A stretch of DNA of 64,000 nucleotides. Source: Cacajao melanocephalus. Taxonomy: Eukaryota > Chordata > Mammalia > Primates > Pitheciidae. The DNA is taken from the NCBI GenBank assembly GCA_963573385.1, contig CAUYLG010070452.1, positions 124,001 through 188,000 on the forward strand, read 5' to 3'. Made by a program: the position numbers and the translations under genes. This document shows positions 37,909 through 63,972 of the stretch, piece by piece. The notes beneath the pieces are model-generated. The model ran no database searches. It worked only from the letters and a program-made list of their open reading frames with translations, and had not been told where the DNA came from. Numbering within the stretch: position 1 is the stretch's first letter; every line of letters starts with the position of its first letter.

Positions 37909-39079
37909 AGAGAAATAGGAGAATAATTGGCACCTAGCTAAATGTTTCTCCATCTTACTCTATCATGAAAGAGAGAAAAGTCAGCCCTGAGCAACAAGAA
38001 GGTTAAGGCCTATTTGTGTAGGGGGTTGTTGTAAAAATTATGCCAGTTTCTTAGATAGGACATAATTTAATGCAATTAAATTAAAAGTAGAAATAAATTT
38101 TTAATTATATGAATTTCCATTTTACTGTGGACTTTTACCTTATCTTAAGCAAACAGAGAAATGTTTTTAACGTAGCCCACTTCAATGATCGAAAACAAAA
38201 TAACCTAATTCTATTCAAAATGCCTCTTTTTGCTACTAGGGTAACAAGAAAAGAGCCATTTCCCATAGTTCATGACAGCCATGAGACTTCTGCAACTGTA
38301 GAATGCATTCTGAAATGACAGGAACAGACTCAGCTGCAAAATTAAGAGATGGACTCAAGAGGGGAAAGTTTATGCCACTCCAAGTTGAATTGCCATAATT
38401 AACATGAAACAGGAAAACTGCACAGCAAGGAGACAGCCCTTCTGATGATACAGAAGCAATGTTTGCTGCAAAAACACAGGGACTCACACATAGGCAGGGA
38501 GGTGGCGGGGTGGGGGCAATATCAACAAAATCTTACAAGGAAAGAAAATATCTACAGTAAACTGAGGTGGGGCAGGTGAGCAGAGAAATGCTATCAATCT
38601 TACCTGGTGTACAAGTCATTGGCACTGAATCAGCTGCAGGTGAACACACGCTCCTGGCCAACAGGAAGAAAAATTACAGGACCCGGCTCCGCAGCCATAG
38701 CTACAAATCAATCAACAGCAGGAGAAACAGAAGCAGCCACTCCCTTCAGCTCAGAAACATGTAAAGGGCATTGGGTTGCAAATTTCTGTCCTTACCATCA
38801 TCCCTCCTTACCATCATCCCCACACAAGTGGATGACAGAGTCACAGTGAGATAAGGCTTCAAAGATGACATGCACAGCGTGTGCGTAATAAAAAATATGA
38901 TGTAACGAGACAATCAATGCAATTTGAAAACACGGACCAAATAATCAGTGCAATAAAAGGTATCCATCCCAACACAGACAGAAAAGTGTTGCTGAAGATT
39001 TAGACTTAGCAACAGACAGGCGGAGTTCAGGCATATGCAGCCAGAGACTATAAATAATGAAATGATGCGCCTTGGAACA
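37909..39079. other. Sequence beyond the SH3BGR 3' end
   Basis: Mostly unique. On the minus strand a short segment (38,640-38,608) has AG and GT edges but is only about 34 bp and has no support. Confidence 0.3.
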
Positions 39080-39494
39080 AAATATTTTTCTATTAATCTT
39101 TATTTATGTGATGGTTCTCTGGAAAGCACTTCATTTTCAAACCTATTTCTGAGATAAGTAGCATAAGGCACATCTGAAGAAATACTATTGTTGCATCACA
39201 AAGAGAACTTCCATGTGATGTGAAATTATTTTTTTCAGAGTATTATTATGATGGGCTAGCCATGCAGAGCAAAAAAGAAAAAAAAATCTTCACAAGCCAA
39301 GAATGTCGGAGGTATGCATAAACTGTCTTCACATTTAATTTCATAGGATTCAGGAGACACATCCATGTACATCTAACCGGGCAGGTAGTACAAGTCCTCA
39401 GGGAGCCCCGGGTGTGCAAGCTTCAAGCCAAAGTACTCCGTTGAGTTTGGTTTGTGGAGAGACATTTGAAATGTTGCTTCATAACTTCCATTTT
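39080..39494 (-). other. SH3BGR: SH3BGR 3' UTR terminal exon
   Basis: On the minus strand a good acceptor (gccttttcttttag) at 39,495 opens this exon, and AATAAA follows about 390 bp on. The coding stop lies in the previous exon, so this is 3' UTR in the main transcript. If the previous exon were skipped, the incoming phase would add a 23-codon tail starting KMEVMKQHF before a TGA. A longer frame in another phase (ending DLYYLPG) is out of phase with all upstream exons. Confidence 0.65.
39099..39104 (-). terminator. SH3BGR: SH3BGR polyadenylation signal AATAAA
   Basis: TTTATT on the + strand, 390 bp into the terminal exon. Cleavage is expected near 39,080. No closer canonical hexamer was noticed in the exon. 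Confidence 0.6.
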
Positions 39495-39928
39495 CTAAAA
39501 GAAAAGGCAAATATTAGGGCAAGACTGTTAAAGAAAGACACAAAATGTTTACCACAATCTTTATCACTTAACGTACAATAAGGGAAAGTGTTGCCTTTTA
39601 TTCTATAAACCACTAGTCATCATTTGCTCCCCACTGAAAGGAGGAAAAGAAATTTGTCTCAATTTAAACCAAGCTGGGTTTATATCTTTTCTCTGCACAA
39701 ACATACATCAAATACCATAAGGGAGTCAACATCTCCAATTATAATTTCCCACTGTGCTTTCATGGAAAATACGCTGAATTTACAGCTTAGGCCTAGAGGG
39801 GGAGCTCTAAATGGTTCACGGCTACACCAGAGGACGGTAATTAAGTGGCAACCTTTTGGGAGGTAGAATCCAGTCTCATATCGGACATTATATGCCCTGG
39901 GACTCAAACATCAATTTAGATTCTAGAT

Positions 39929-40232
39929 CAGATGTGGTGGCTCACGCCTGTGATTTCAACACTTTGGGAGGCCAAGGTGGGCAGATCACTTGAGCCTACG
40001 AGTTCGAGACCAGCCTGGGCAGCATGGTGAAACCCCATCTCTACAAAAAATACAAAAATTAGCCAGGTATACTGGTGTGTGCCTGTTATCCCAGCTAGTC
40101 AAGAGGCTGAGGTGGGAGGATCACCTGAGACCAGGGAGATCAAAGCTTCTGTGAGCCGTCATCTCACCACTGCACTCCAGCCTGGGTGACAGAGTAAGAC
40201 CCTATCTCAAAGAAAAAAAAAAAAAAAAAAAG
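39929..40232 (+). mobile_element. Alu
   Basis: Lies in the last intron of SH3BGR, antisense to the gene. Head gatcagatgtggtggctcac, 22-base A-rich tail. Confidence 0.9.
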
Positions 40233-41335
40233 ATTCTGACTCCAATTCTCCAGCTATGGGAAATGAGAATTCTTTCATAGTTCCATTCTTTGTCATGCTC
40301 TGTCTAAAATCATCTTTTCAAATAAAATGTGTGGATAATCTATGAGCTGTGAGGTGGGTTTGGTTTTTGGCAGCCAAATGGTTTGCAGAATACCTGACTG
40401 CATCATCATGCCACATTTTAAAGGTTACTCTCTGTGGGAGTCAGGGGCTGGAATTTAGGGTGCTGCCTGGTTTACTCCTTCACTGTCAGGCATTTTGACC
40501 TCACGATAGACTATTAGGGATTGGATTCCAAACTAGAACCCATCAGAGAAACAGGCAGAATGTGCTAGCCACAGCTGTAACTTGCCTTTTCTTCTTTCTT
40601 TTTTGGAAACGGCCTATAAAGAAGCCATCTGTCTACATTAAAGATTCTCTCTCGGCTGTGCCATTTCACATTCAATATTTCTTTATAACATTAAAACTGC
40701 ACAATTTTTAAAGAACTTTCCACATGAGTAAACAGACATGGATTTAAACAGGACCGATGAGTCTGTTACTGTGGGCTTTGCTTTGTTTTGTTTTGTTTCT
40801 GGTATGAGGATAAATATCAGCATCTGTTCATTTCCTACCATTCTTCAGGTAGAATACCTGAAACCTGCCAGTTTTCTTTTTTTCAAAAATGAGTCCCAAC
40901 CCACTCCTTAGAAATGGAATTGTAACCAAGTGACAAGCAGAGGGCCTTAAAGTAGAAGTCTGTGGGTCCAGAGCATGAAAAGAAACTCCCTGGGGAGACA
41001 GCTAATTGTGAGCTACATTCACTCTGTCATTCAAGCAAATGAATGACAAAACCTTTATGGCCCAATAACAAACTGTGATGGCCACTCTCACCAGCTCCAA
41101 GATGCCCTAAAAATATATGAAGTGATTTTTTACATTGGCTTTTTATTTATAAGCCTATTAAGAAGGGATGTCCCTACTATTCAAATTGGCCTTCGGTGCA
41201 AAGACCATTGCTATCTGTCAGTCAATTTTTAAAGAGCACCAAAGATTTCTTCTTCCTTCTCCAAATAAACTTTTCTATCCACCCTTCTTTGAACAGGCAC
41301 CAATTTTTATCACAGACCTTAACTGGAGACCTGCC
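40233..41335. other. SH3BGR last-intron sequence, nothing recognised
   Basis: No repeat or exon identified. A short (GTTTT)n lies at 40,782-40,797. Confidence 0.3.
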
Positions 41336-41458
41336 TGGGGAACATGGTGAAGTCATTTTAGGTATCTTTGACAAGTAAGCTTTTGCTGCCTTATAATTTT
41401 AAACTTCTACTGACAATGAAAAATCATTATGTAATTCTTACTGGTTTGGTAAGTGTCA
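41336..41458. repeat. Inverted repeat, left arm
   Basis: 123 bp that match the reverse complement of 42,060-42,182 without gaps. I count about 18 mismatches (about 85% identity), mostly transitions. The arms are separated by 601 bp and both lie in the last SH3BGR intron. Confidence 0.85.
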
Positions 41459-41709
41459 CTCATTTACAGAATAATGACTGCATATTCTATCATTATCTCT
41501 TGAGAGTAACAGCCGAAAAATCTGTCTTAATTTTTCAGTGGAGGCACAATATGGGAGGTAAAAAGACAAAAATTTTTTTTAATTTAAATTTTTCTAAAAA
41601 CCCTTATAGCTCCAGAGCAAAACCATAAGCATTGCTGCCCTAGAGAATAAACTACCACCTCAAATTCCATTTCAAGGTCAATCATATTCATAATATAACA
41701 TGTACCTAG

Positions 41710-41919
<210 letters not shown>

Positions 41920-42059
41920 TGCACTTAATGTCTTCAGGGATTTTCACACATACTGTCCTATCCGTATGGCTCACAATATTTAAGCATTCATCCATGTCCT
42001 TAATATTCATTATTAGAGTCTATTGTCTTATTAATACTTAATACACATCAATTAATATG

Positions 42060-42182
42060 TGGCACTTATCAAACTAGTAAGAATTACATAATTATTTTCC
42101 ATCATCAATGGAAGTTTAAAACCACAAGACAGCAAAAGTTCACTTGTCAAAGATGCCTAAAGGGACTTCACCATGTTCCCCA
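42060..42182. repeat. Inverted repeat, right arm
   Basis: Partner of 41,336-41,458 in opposite orientation and of identical length. In SH3BGR pre-mRNA the two arms could pair into a long imperfect hairpin. Confidence 0.85.
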
Positions 42183-42779
42183 ATGTTTCTAGAGGAGTGT
42201 TCTGGTTAATAGAAACCGAAATGGAATATCAAGCACTTATGACTAAACCTGTGGCAGCAACAACTTTCTTTCATGAATCAACATCAGCTTTGTGATTTTT
42301 AAGGTGATAATTTATTGCCATCATTCTGAAACATCAGTAGTCACCCCCTATAGTTGTACACGTGTTCAGTGGAGGGGTTGAGGTTATAGAATGCTGATTA
42401 AGGATTGTGATTAACTGGCTGTGTATTAAATGCTGATTACTGGCTGTGTCTTCTCTCAAAGTTTATACAGAGGAAGGGGAGGAAGTAAATACAAAACAAA
42501 AGTCTTCCCTGCATCAAAGGTGCACTTTTTCCTAGAAATCCCATCAACCATAGCCTTCTGTGCCCTAGTGCACAAGAAACAGACCCATGAAAGGTCAGCA
42601 GCCCCTCAGCTCTAGAAAGGAGCTGGTCCCCACTGGTCAGGTGTGCAGACCAGGGCTTTGGAAGGAGACAGACAGCTCTGAATTGGAATTCACTTTCTCC
42701 TGTTAATAAGCAAAACGTACCACAGATAGCATACAGTATGGTAACTAGCAGGTTTTCAACCCCAGAATTCTGTAGCTAC
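42183..42779. other. SH3BGR last intron, 5' part
   Basis: Unique sequence between the inverted repeat and the last coding exon; nothing else recognised. Confidence 0.3.
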
Positions 42780-42813
42780 CTGGAAAAGTTGAAGAAATGC
42801 AGCGTGAAAAGGC

Positions 42814-55888
<13,075 letters not shown>

Positions 55889-56320
55889 CTGCATTATGTA
55901 AAGTGAGAGTGTTTGAGGATTTTCTTGAGGACAATAGCTTGCATTTCAATGTCTTAACTATTCAAACTATATTCGTCTTCATACTTCATTTTAACTTCAT
56001 TAAGTAGGGAGGGCAGTCATTACCACCCACACTTCAGAGACAGGAAAATAAATGCAGAAAATGTCACATTGTGAGTTAGGGGAAGAACTAGGTCTACACC
56101 TCCTCCCTGATGCTCTTTTAATTTACAAAATGGGTCCCAGTCTTTTAAAATATCAGGATATTTTTTATTACAGAGGCACTGCAAGCTTGTGGGAGCAAAT
56201 TAAGCCATATATACACCCTCCAATCCCACCCTCCTGTGATAATCAGTATTAAAAATGTGATAGGGTACCTCTGTATTCTAATACATAAAGGCTATTTTAG
56301 GGTGGAATTGGTTGTCATTT
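55889..56320. other. SH3BGR intron, nothing recognised
   Basis: Unique AT-rich DNA. Confidence 0.3.
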
Positions 56321-56329
56321 TTCTTTTGT

Positions 56330-58390
56330 TTTTGTGGTTTTGAAACAGAAATAGGAACACAGTATGCACGACTTCATTTTTAGCCAATGTACCATGGACA
56401 TATGTCCAGGTTAATTCATATGATCCTGTTGAATCATTCTTTTTAACATCTGCTTCATATTAAATATGTAATAATTTATTCAAGCATTCCCCAGTCAATG
56501 GGTGTTCGGAATGTTTGTATGTATCTTCCACTACAAAGAACACTATACTAAACTGAATAAAATGATGAGGTTATTCTTATTCATTTTCAAAAAGGTGGCA
56601 GCAATTCATATCCCCACAGCAATATATGAATGTCCCCTTCTCCTTTATCCTCATAACCAGTGAAGATGTTTGTTGTTTCTAATGTTTACTAATATGTTGA
56701 GGAGAAAATATAATTTCATTTTTTGTTTCATTTATATGTTTATCATTATTGGAAATAGGGCATATTTTTCATAAATTTTTAGCTATTTCTATTTCCTCTT
56801 CAGATAACCGTCTTTATAGGTTTTGTCCATTTTATTTGATGTTTTCTTTTTTGTAGACATTGCAGTGAATGCACTGATCATTTTTGAGTTGTTTGTCCTT
56901 TATTATCAATTTTTAGAGTATCTTTCTATATCAGAAATTTTAGCCCTTTGTCATGTTACAAATGTTTTTCTCCATTTTATAGTTTTACAGATTTTGTCAT
57001 TTTTTTTAGTTTTTAGTCTTTATATGAACAAATTTATCTAACTTTTATTTTCTAAAATATACTTCTATCACTTTATATTGTTATTAATATCTAGAGCTTT
57101 AATCCATCTGGAATTTACATTAGCGTATGATGTAGAGTCGATGTCTACATTTCTTTTCTTCCAGATAGATGGCAAATTATGCCTATATTACATATAAACC
57201 ATCATTTCCCACTGAATTAGGATTATATATTTGCCATCTATTATAATATATATACAAAAATTGCTGTTTCTATACTATCCTATATATAAATACTGATACA
57301 AATGAAAATTAAAATTAAAATATTTTATATAAACATATAAATATATTTCTTAGATATACATATAAAATACGTATTCATTCCAAGGCCAATATACTACTTT
57401 TATCACTGTATATTAATAGAGTAGCTTAGGGTATATTTTAATATCTAGAAAGTCAAGTTGTTACACAAAGTCATTTTCAAAATATTCTTGGCTCCTCTCA
57501 GACATTTATTATTCTGAATACATTTTAAGACAATGTTTCTTAGTTCCAAAAGTTAAAAAACAGGATTTTGATTTAAATAGCACTAAACATTTATTGCTTT
57601 AGAAATTTTCATTCTTTATTGTTAAATTATTCCATCCAGGAACATTGCAGGTTTTTTTCTTCAGTATTTGTTAGTGTGCTTCAGAATAAAATTAAATTTG
57701 TTCTTCATAGAGGCCCTGTATGTTTCTTGATGAATTTATTTCTAAACATTTTATAGATTGTTATCACTATCATTAATGGGATATTTTTCCTTCTTACATT
57801 TTAACTTACTACTTATAATTATTGATGTAAACAAAACCTACAAATGTTTGCATATTTTTCTTTCATCTAGAAACTTAATAAACTATCTTATCAATTCTAA
57901 TGAATTTCATTGGAGTTTTAAAGATTTCTAGGCATGCAATTTTATCACATGCAAATGAAGATAATTTTTAAATTGTATCTATGTCTTATATACATAAGAC
58001 TTATTACATGTTATTATATTATTACAATAACTACAGCTCTTAATACAATGCTTAATAATTTGGTGATGACAGGCTTGCCTATCTTCTAATTTTAAAAGAA
58101 ATGCTTCAGTATTGCATCGTTCATTATGATACTTATAATTACCTTCTGATAAATGTATTTTATATCTGAAGTTGTTTCCTTCTATTTATATTTTAATCCA
58201 TTCTTAACTAGAAATATCTGATAAATTATATCAAATACCTTCTTGGCATTTATAGGTGCAATCATATGGTTTTTCTCCACTAATCAGTTCATATAATGAA
58301 TTATGGCAACTGAATAAATTCTGTTTGATCATGGTGAATTATCTTTAATTCACTTCTGAATATATTTTGCTAATATTTTATTTAGACTTT
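56330..58390 (-). mobile_element. Antisense old L1 pieces
   Basis: Old L1 text on the minus strand. A 3' UTR-like part (tagccaatgtaccatggaca, tgttgaatcattctttttaa) precedes ORF2-like antisense sequence (attctgtttgatcatggtga, acaatgcttaataatttggt). Heavily diverged; boundaries within it are unclear. Confidence 0.6.
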
Positions 58391-58397
58391 TGAGAAA

Positions 58398-58730
58398 GGG
58401 CATGGTGGCATAAATATGTAATCCCAACACTTTGGAGGCCTAGGTGGGAGGATCACTTGAGGCCAAGAGTTCAAGACCAGCCTGGGCAACATAGCAAGAT
58501 CCTCTCTTTAAAAATATATTTTTTTATTAGCAAGACATGGTGATGTATACCCATAGTACCAGCTACTTGGAAGGCTAAGACAAGAGGATTGCCTGAGCCC
58601 AGGAGTCTGAGGCTGCAGTGAGCCATGATTATATTGCTTCTTGGCCTTTTGGCTAAGATCAAGAGCCATGATTATGCCACTGCACTCCCGCCTGGGTGAC
58701 AGAGCAAGATCCTTACTCAAAAAAAAAACT
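58398..58730 (+). mobile_element. Alu carrying a U2 snRNA insert
   Basis: Old Alu (gggcatggtggcataaatat) interrupted in the right arm by 43 bp made of a 30-nt U2 fragment plus one copy of a 13-bp target-site duplication. The right arm resumes with gccactgcactcccgcc and ends in an A-run. Confidence 0.9.
58633..58662 (+). pseudogene. U2 snRNA 5' fragment, tailless retropseudogene
   Basis: Thirty bases match the first 30 nt of U2 snRNA (core ggccttttggctaagatcaa), with two C-to-T changes at former CpG positions. gagccatgattat flanks it on both sides (58,620-58,632 and 58,663-58,675). There is no A-tail. It cannot work as an snRNA because the branch-site-pairing and Sm-site regions are missing. 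Confidence 0.9.
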
Positions 58731-58789
58731 TAGACTTTTATCCTCTGATTTATAACTGAGATTGATCTTGGTACAACTGAAAGTATCCT

Positions 58790-59560
58790 AAGTAATAGGA
58801 TAGCTGCTACCAGAAACATAGAGTTTGCTGTTTGAGTCCAACAAAGTAAATGCCTGCTAAAACAAACACAATAGTCAATGTTTTTCAGCAGAATGTAACA
58901 AAATACAAAATCTTCACAACACGAGACTCACTATATTCAAGATACCATCCAAAATACTTAACATACAAGGAACCAGGAAAATGTTACTCATTCTCAAGAG
59001 AAATAATAACCAATGAAGACCAACACAGAAAAGACCTGGATGCTGGAATTTGCAGACAAGGATTTTAAAGTAGCTAATAAAACTATGCTCAAAGATGTAA
59101 AGGCAAACATGCTTTCAATGAATGAAACAATTGACATTCTCAATAGAAAAATAGAAATTATAAAAATCAAACAAGTATAACATTTCAGAATTGAAAAATA
59201 CAATATATGAAATAAAAAATTTACTGAACTGGATGCAGAATGAAAATGACAAAGAAAAAAATAAGTGAACTTAAAATAAATCTATAGAAATTATCCAATA
59301 TGAAGATCAAAGAAAAACAAGACTGAAAAAAATTTTAAGCCTTAGGGAAATGTGGAATAGTAACAAAAGATTTAACATATATGTAATCAGAGTGCCAGAA
59401 GGGAAAATAAAAACAAATGGGGCAGAAATAATATTTGAAAATATAATGGTTGAAAAACTTCTAAATTTGGTAAATGATAGATGATAGTATAGCATAAAGG
59501 ATGGGAAACAGTCAATGAATACATGTGTTTCTACATATTACATAAAGTATTATAACATTA
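58790..59560 (+). mobile_element. Old L1 fragment, ORF1 region
   Basis: A-rich sequence with ataccatccaaaatacttaa, aaagacctggatgctggaat and gaattgaaaaatacaatata resembles the 5'/ORF1 part of old L1 elements. No frame is intact. Confidence 0.55.
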
Positions 59561-59569
59561 AGTCTAAAT

Positions 59570-61560
59570 AGACTGAGATATTAAGAATACATATTATACA
59601 CCTAAAAAACTCGAAGACTCCTACAAAAAGCTCTAAGAACTAATAAAAGAATCCAGCAAAGTTTCCAGATATGAAATTAATGTACACAAATCAGTAGCTC
59701 TCCTACTGATTGTTGGTCACCAACAGTAACCAAGTGAGAATCAAATCAAGACCTCAACTACTTTTACAATAGCTGCAAAAAAAATAAAATAGGAACATAC
59801 CTGACTAAGGAGGTGAAAGACCTCTACAAGGAAAATTACAAAACTGCTGAAGGAAATCATAGATAACACAAACAAATGGAAACACATCTCATGCTCACGA
59901 ATGGGTAGAATCAATATTATGAAAATGACCATACTGCTAAAAGCAATCTACAAATTCAATGCAATTCCCATCAAAATACCACCATCATTCTTCACAAAAC
60001 TAGAAAAATAATCCTAAAATTCATATGGAATCATAAAAGAGCCCACATAGCTAAAGCAAAACGAAGCAAAAAGAACAAACCTGGAGGTATCACATTACCT
60101 GATTTCAAACTATAGTATAAGGCCACAGTCACCAAAACAGCATGGTATAAAAATAGGCACACAGAACAATGAAACAGAATAGAGAACCCAGAAATAAACC
60201 CAAATACTTACAGCCAATGATCTTTGACAAAGCAAACAAAAAAATAAAGTGGAGAAAGGACACCCTATTCAACAAATGGTGCTGGGATAATTGGCAAGCC
60301 ACATGTAGAATAATGAAACTGGATCCTCATCTCACACCTTATACAAATATCAACTCAAGATGGATCATAAATCTAAGACCTGAAACTATAAAAATTCTAG
60401 ACGATAACATCGGAAAACCTTCCAAACATTGGCCTAGGCAAGGAGTTCATGACCAAGAACCCAAAAGCCAATATAATAAAAACAAAGGTAAATAGCTGGG
60501 ACTTAATTAAACTAAAGAGCTTTTGCACAGCAAAAGGAACAATCAGCAGAGTAAACAGACAACCCACAGAATGGCAGAAAATCTAAACAATCTATATATC
60601 TGACAAAGGACTAATATCCAGAATCTATAATGAACCCAAACAAATTAGCAAGAAAAAACAATCCCATCAAAAAGCAGGCTAAGGACATAAATTCTCAAAG
60701 AAGATACACAAATGGCCAAGAAACGATGCAAAAATGCTCAGCATCACTAATGTTCAGAGAAATGCAAACCAAAACCACAATGCGATACTACCGTACTCCT
60801 GCAAAAATGGCCATAATCAAAAAATCAAAAAACAATAGATGTTGGCATAGATGGAGGGAGCAGGGAACGCTTCTATACTGCTGGTGGGAACGTAAACTAG
60901 TACAACCACTGTGAAAAACAGTGTGAAAATTCCTTAAAGAACTGAAAGTACAACTACCATTTGATCCAGAAATCCCACTATTGGGTATCTACCCAGAGGA
61001 AAATAAGTCATTACTCAAAAAAGATACTTGCACACACGTTTATAGCAACACAATGTGCAATTGCAAATATGTGGAACCAACCCAAATGCCTATCAATCAA
61101 TGAGTGGATAAAGAAAGTGTGGTGTATATATATGTATGTATGTATGTGCATATATATATATATAAACACACACACACACACGTACACACACACACACACA
61201 ATGGAAACTACTCAGCCATTAGTGGCATTTGCAGCAACCTGGATGGAACTGGAGATTATTATTCTAAGTGAAGTAACTCAGGAATGGAAAACCAAACATT
61301 GTATGTCCTCACTCATAAGTGGGAGATAACTACGAGGATACAAAGGCATAAGAATGACACAATGGACTTTGGAGACTCAGGGGAAAAGGGTAGGAAGAGG
61401 GTGAGGGATAAAAGACTACAAATCAGGTTGAGTGTATACTGCTTGGGTGATGGGTACACCAAAATCTCACAAATCACCACTAAAGAACTTACTTGTGTAA
61501 CCAAATACCTCCTGTCCCCCAAAAACCTATGGAAATAAAAAAATTTTTAAATATATATAT
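59570..61560 (+). mobile_element. L1 3' half, dead
   Basis: Runs from ORF2 (about 59,600) to the 3' UTR end (cctcctgtcccccaaaaacc). Recognisable pieces are gtacacaaatcagtagctct, caatgcaattcccatcaaaa, ttgatccagaaatcccacta and gaccaaacattgtatgtcct-like 3' text. Frames are broken throughout. Confidence 0.85.
61125..61202. repeat. (ATGT)n/(TA)n/(CA)n inside the L1
   Basis: A compound microsatellite that expanded at the usual gtggtatatatacac site of the L1 3' UTR. Confidence 0.9.
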
Positions 61561-61704
61561 TATAGCCACTAGAGCAACCACTACAAAATAATGCCAAGAA
61601 GTATAGTTAAAAATACAATAGATAAGTTAAAAAGGAAGTCTAAAATATAATCATATAGCCCCCAAAACAGCAAAAAAGTATAAAACAGAGGAATAAAAAT
61701 GGCA

Positions 61705-62165
61705 GACCAGCTCCAGTCTGTGCCTCCAAGATGACAAATAAGAGGAGAAACAACGGTCATACCAAAAAGGGCCATGGCCATGTGTAGCCTATTTGCTGCA
61801 TGAACTATACCTGATTGGTGCCCAAGGACAAGGCCATTAAGAAATTCATCATCTGAAACTACAGTGGAGGCCACAGCAGTCAGGGACATTTCTAAGCAAG
61901 CTTCTTTGACACCTATGTGCTCCCCAACCTGGATGTGAAGCTACATTACTGTGTGAGTTGTGCAGTTTATAATATTAAAGCAAAGTAGTGAGGAATCAAA
62001 TGAAGCCTGCAAGGACTGAACACATGCACCCCTATTTAGACCTGCAGGTGCTACCCTATGACTCCCACAACAGCCCATGTAAGGATCTCAGTCCTTAAAG
62101 ACTGAAGAAAAAGTATTTTCTGGAGAAAAATAAAATGGAAATTGTATTTTAAAATAATAAAAATT
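61705..62165 (+). pseudogene. RPS26: RPS26 processed pseudogene
   Basis: Ribosomal protein S26 is a small-subunit component. This copy lacks introns and keeps a 5' leader end (gtctgtgcctccaag), an ATG at 61,731, and the reading TNKRRNNGHTKKGHGHV, then a stop where Gln is expected. KDKAIKKF and KLHYCVSCA survive in shifted frames. The end PM plus TAA is at 62,080-62,082. The 3' UTR retains gagaaaaataaaatggaaat with the poly(A) signal, then an A/T-rich tail. Several stops and frameshifts make it non-coding. An Alu follows directly. It lies in or near SH3BGR intron sequence, on the opposite strand. Confidence 0.9.
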
Positions 62166-62171
62166 GAAATG

Positions 62172-62450
<279 letters not shown>

Positions 62451-62573
62451 GGAGACCAATAGACAAAATAATAAAAGAATAAATCCAAACACAATTATGT
62501 CAATGATTGTTAATAAACTAAATACTACAATTTATAACAGAGATTATCCGGATGAATTAAAATGCTCAAGACC

Positions 62574-62858
62574 AGCCAGGTGCAGTGGCTCACTCCTGTA
62601 ATCCCAGCATTCTGGGAAGCCAGAGGGAGGATCACTTGAGCCTATGAGTTTGAGACCAGCCTGGGCAACTAGTGGGACCCTCTCTATATAAAAAATTTAA
62701 AAATCAGCTGAGGATGGTGGTGCATGCCCGTAGTCCCAGCTACTCAGGAGGCTGAGGCAGGAGGATCACTGGATCCTGGGAGGGAAGTCGAGGCTACAGT
62801 AAGATATGATCATGCCACAGCACTCCAGACAGTGTGAGACTCAAAAAAAAATGCACAA
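62574..62858 (+). mobile_element. Old Alu (J-like)
   Basis: A diverged Alu (gccaggtgcagtggctcact) with a deletion near the end (cactccagacagtgtgagac) and a short tail. Confidence 0.85.
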
Positions 62859-62859
62859 A

Positions 62860-63235
62860 ACCCAATCAGATATTGTCTCCAAAATACATATTACAAAAAC
62901 AAAGACATAGGAATTTGAAAGTAAATCGATGGAAAAAATATCCCAGGCAAACCATAAGCATGAGAAATATAGAGTAGCTTTATTAATATCATATAATACA
63001 GATATAATGACAAAAGGTATTATCAGAAATTATAAAAGACAGCTGATAATTATAAAAGAGTTAATCCAACAGGAAGCTATAACAATCATAAATACAAATG
63101 TGCCTAATAATATAAAGTTTTAAAATATAAGAACAAATTGACAGGATTAAAGGGAGGAATAGAAAATTCACAATCAGAGTGGGAAATATTCTCAACTGTA
63201 GAACAGCTATGCAAAAATCCAAACTGATTGTCTTT
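62860..63235 (+). mobile_element. Old L1 fragment, endonuclease region
   Basis: gagtagctttattaatatca, acaaaaggtattatcagaaa and gttaatccaacaggaagcta follow L1 ORF2 order around the endonuclease, strongly decayed. Confidence 0.6.
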
Positions 63236-63770
63236 TTTTCTAGGAAATTTTAGCCTCTTCAAATTTATCAGAACAACTGATATAGTTAGTTAAATTGCTT
63301 CCGCTGTGTTAATTCATGACAGCCTGTCTTCTCTCTTACGCTGTTTTCCTTTCCTTACTCTTGCTGGCTAAAGTTACCCTTCATTCTGTTTTCCTCAGCT
63401 CTGCCCCCGGCCTCGCTAACATAAATGTTCTGAAATGCTTTTCTATTTCACTACTGTTTCGTTTCCTATTCATAAGTGTCATCATTAAACATAACTCTCT
63501 ATTAACATTCACAATTACACAATCCATGGGTTCCCATCAAGATAGTTCACCTGCAATTGAGACCAGCCCTTCGGAACACTCATATTTATTTCCCTTCTTT
63601 TCTCCATATCCCCATCCGTGAGCAGTATCCTCGTAATGTATATTTTCACATACCTCCTTTCTCACATAGCCCCATCCACAGTGATGAACTCACTAGTGGT
63701 ACCAGAACTCCCAGATTTTTCCAAGACAGTTTTAAATTCTTGATTTCACTATTATTCAGTTTTCCTTTGC
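63236..63770. other. Unique sequence, nothing recognised
   Basis: Mixed composition. Open frames of about 100 codons on the + strand lack family similarity. Confidence 0.3.
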
Positions 63771-63972
63771 AGAAGTGGTTCTCAACATTGATAAAACGTG
63801 AAGTTCCCCTGGGAGCTCCCTGCCTGACGCTTCTGTCTTAATTGATCTCGAATGTAGCCCTGGCACACTATTTTTAATGGCAAAAACCGCAATTGCTATT
63901 TGCACCGACCTAATAGTTTTAACAGCTTCCCAGAGACTTCCAACGTGCAGCCGGGGTTGAGGCTGACTGCCA
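63771..63972 (+). mobile_element. hAT-Charlie-type short element (MER5/MER58-like)
   Basis: agaagtggttctcaacattg at the left and cgtgcagccggggttgaggc at the right are the near-terminal parts of this class of non-autonomous DNA element. The centre (cttaattgatctcgaatgta) also fits. The exact subfamily is not determined. Confidence 0.55.

Noticed and set aside
38608..38640. Short minus-strand segment with AG and GT edges, considered as an exon
   Set aside because: About 34 bp, no reading-frame or neighbour support. Such AG/GT pairs arise often by chance.
39375..39494. Open frame ending DLYYLPG in the SH3BGR terminal exon, at first taken for a coding C terminus
   Set aside because: All upstream SH3BGR exons join in phase 0, while this frame is in another phase. 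The coding stop (after GEDEDS) is in the preceding exon.
58633..58662. Functional U2 snRNA gene
   Set aside because: Only the first 30 nt are present, without promoter elements or the rest of the RNA. Flanking duplications show it is an insertion.
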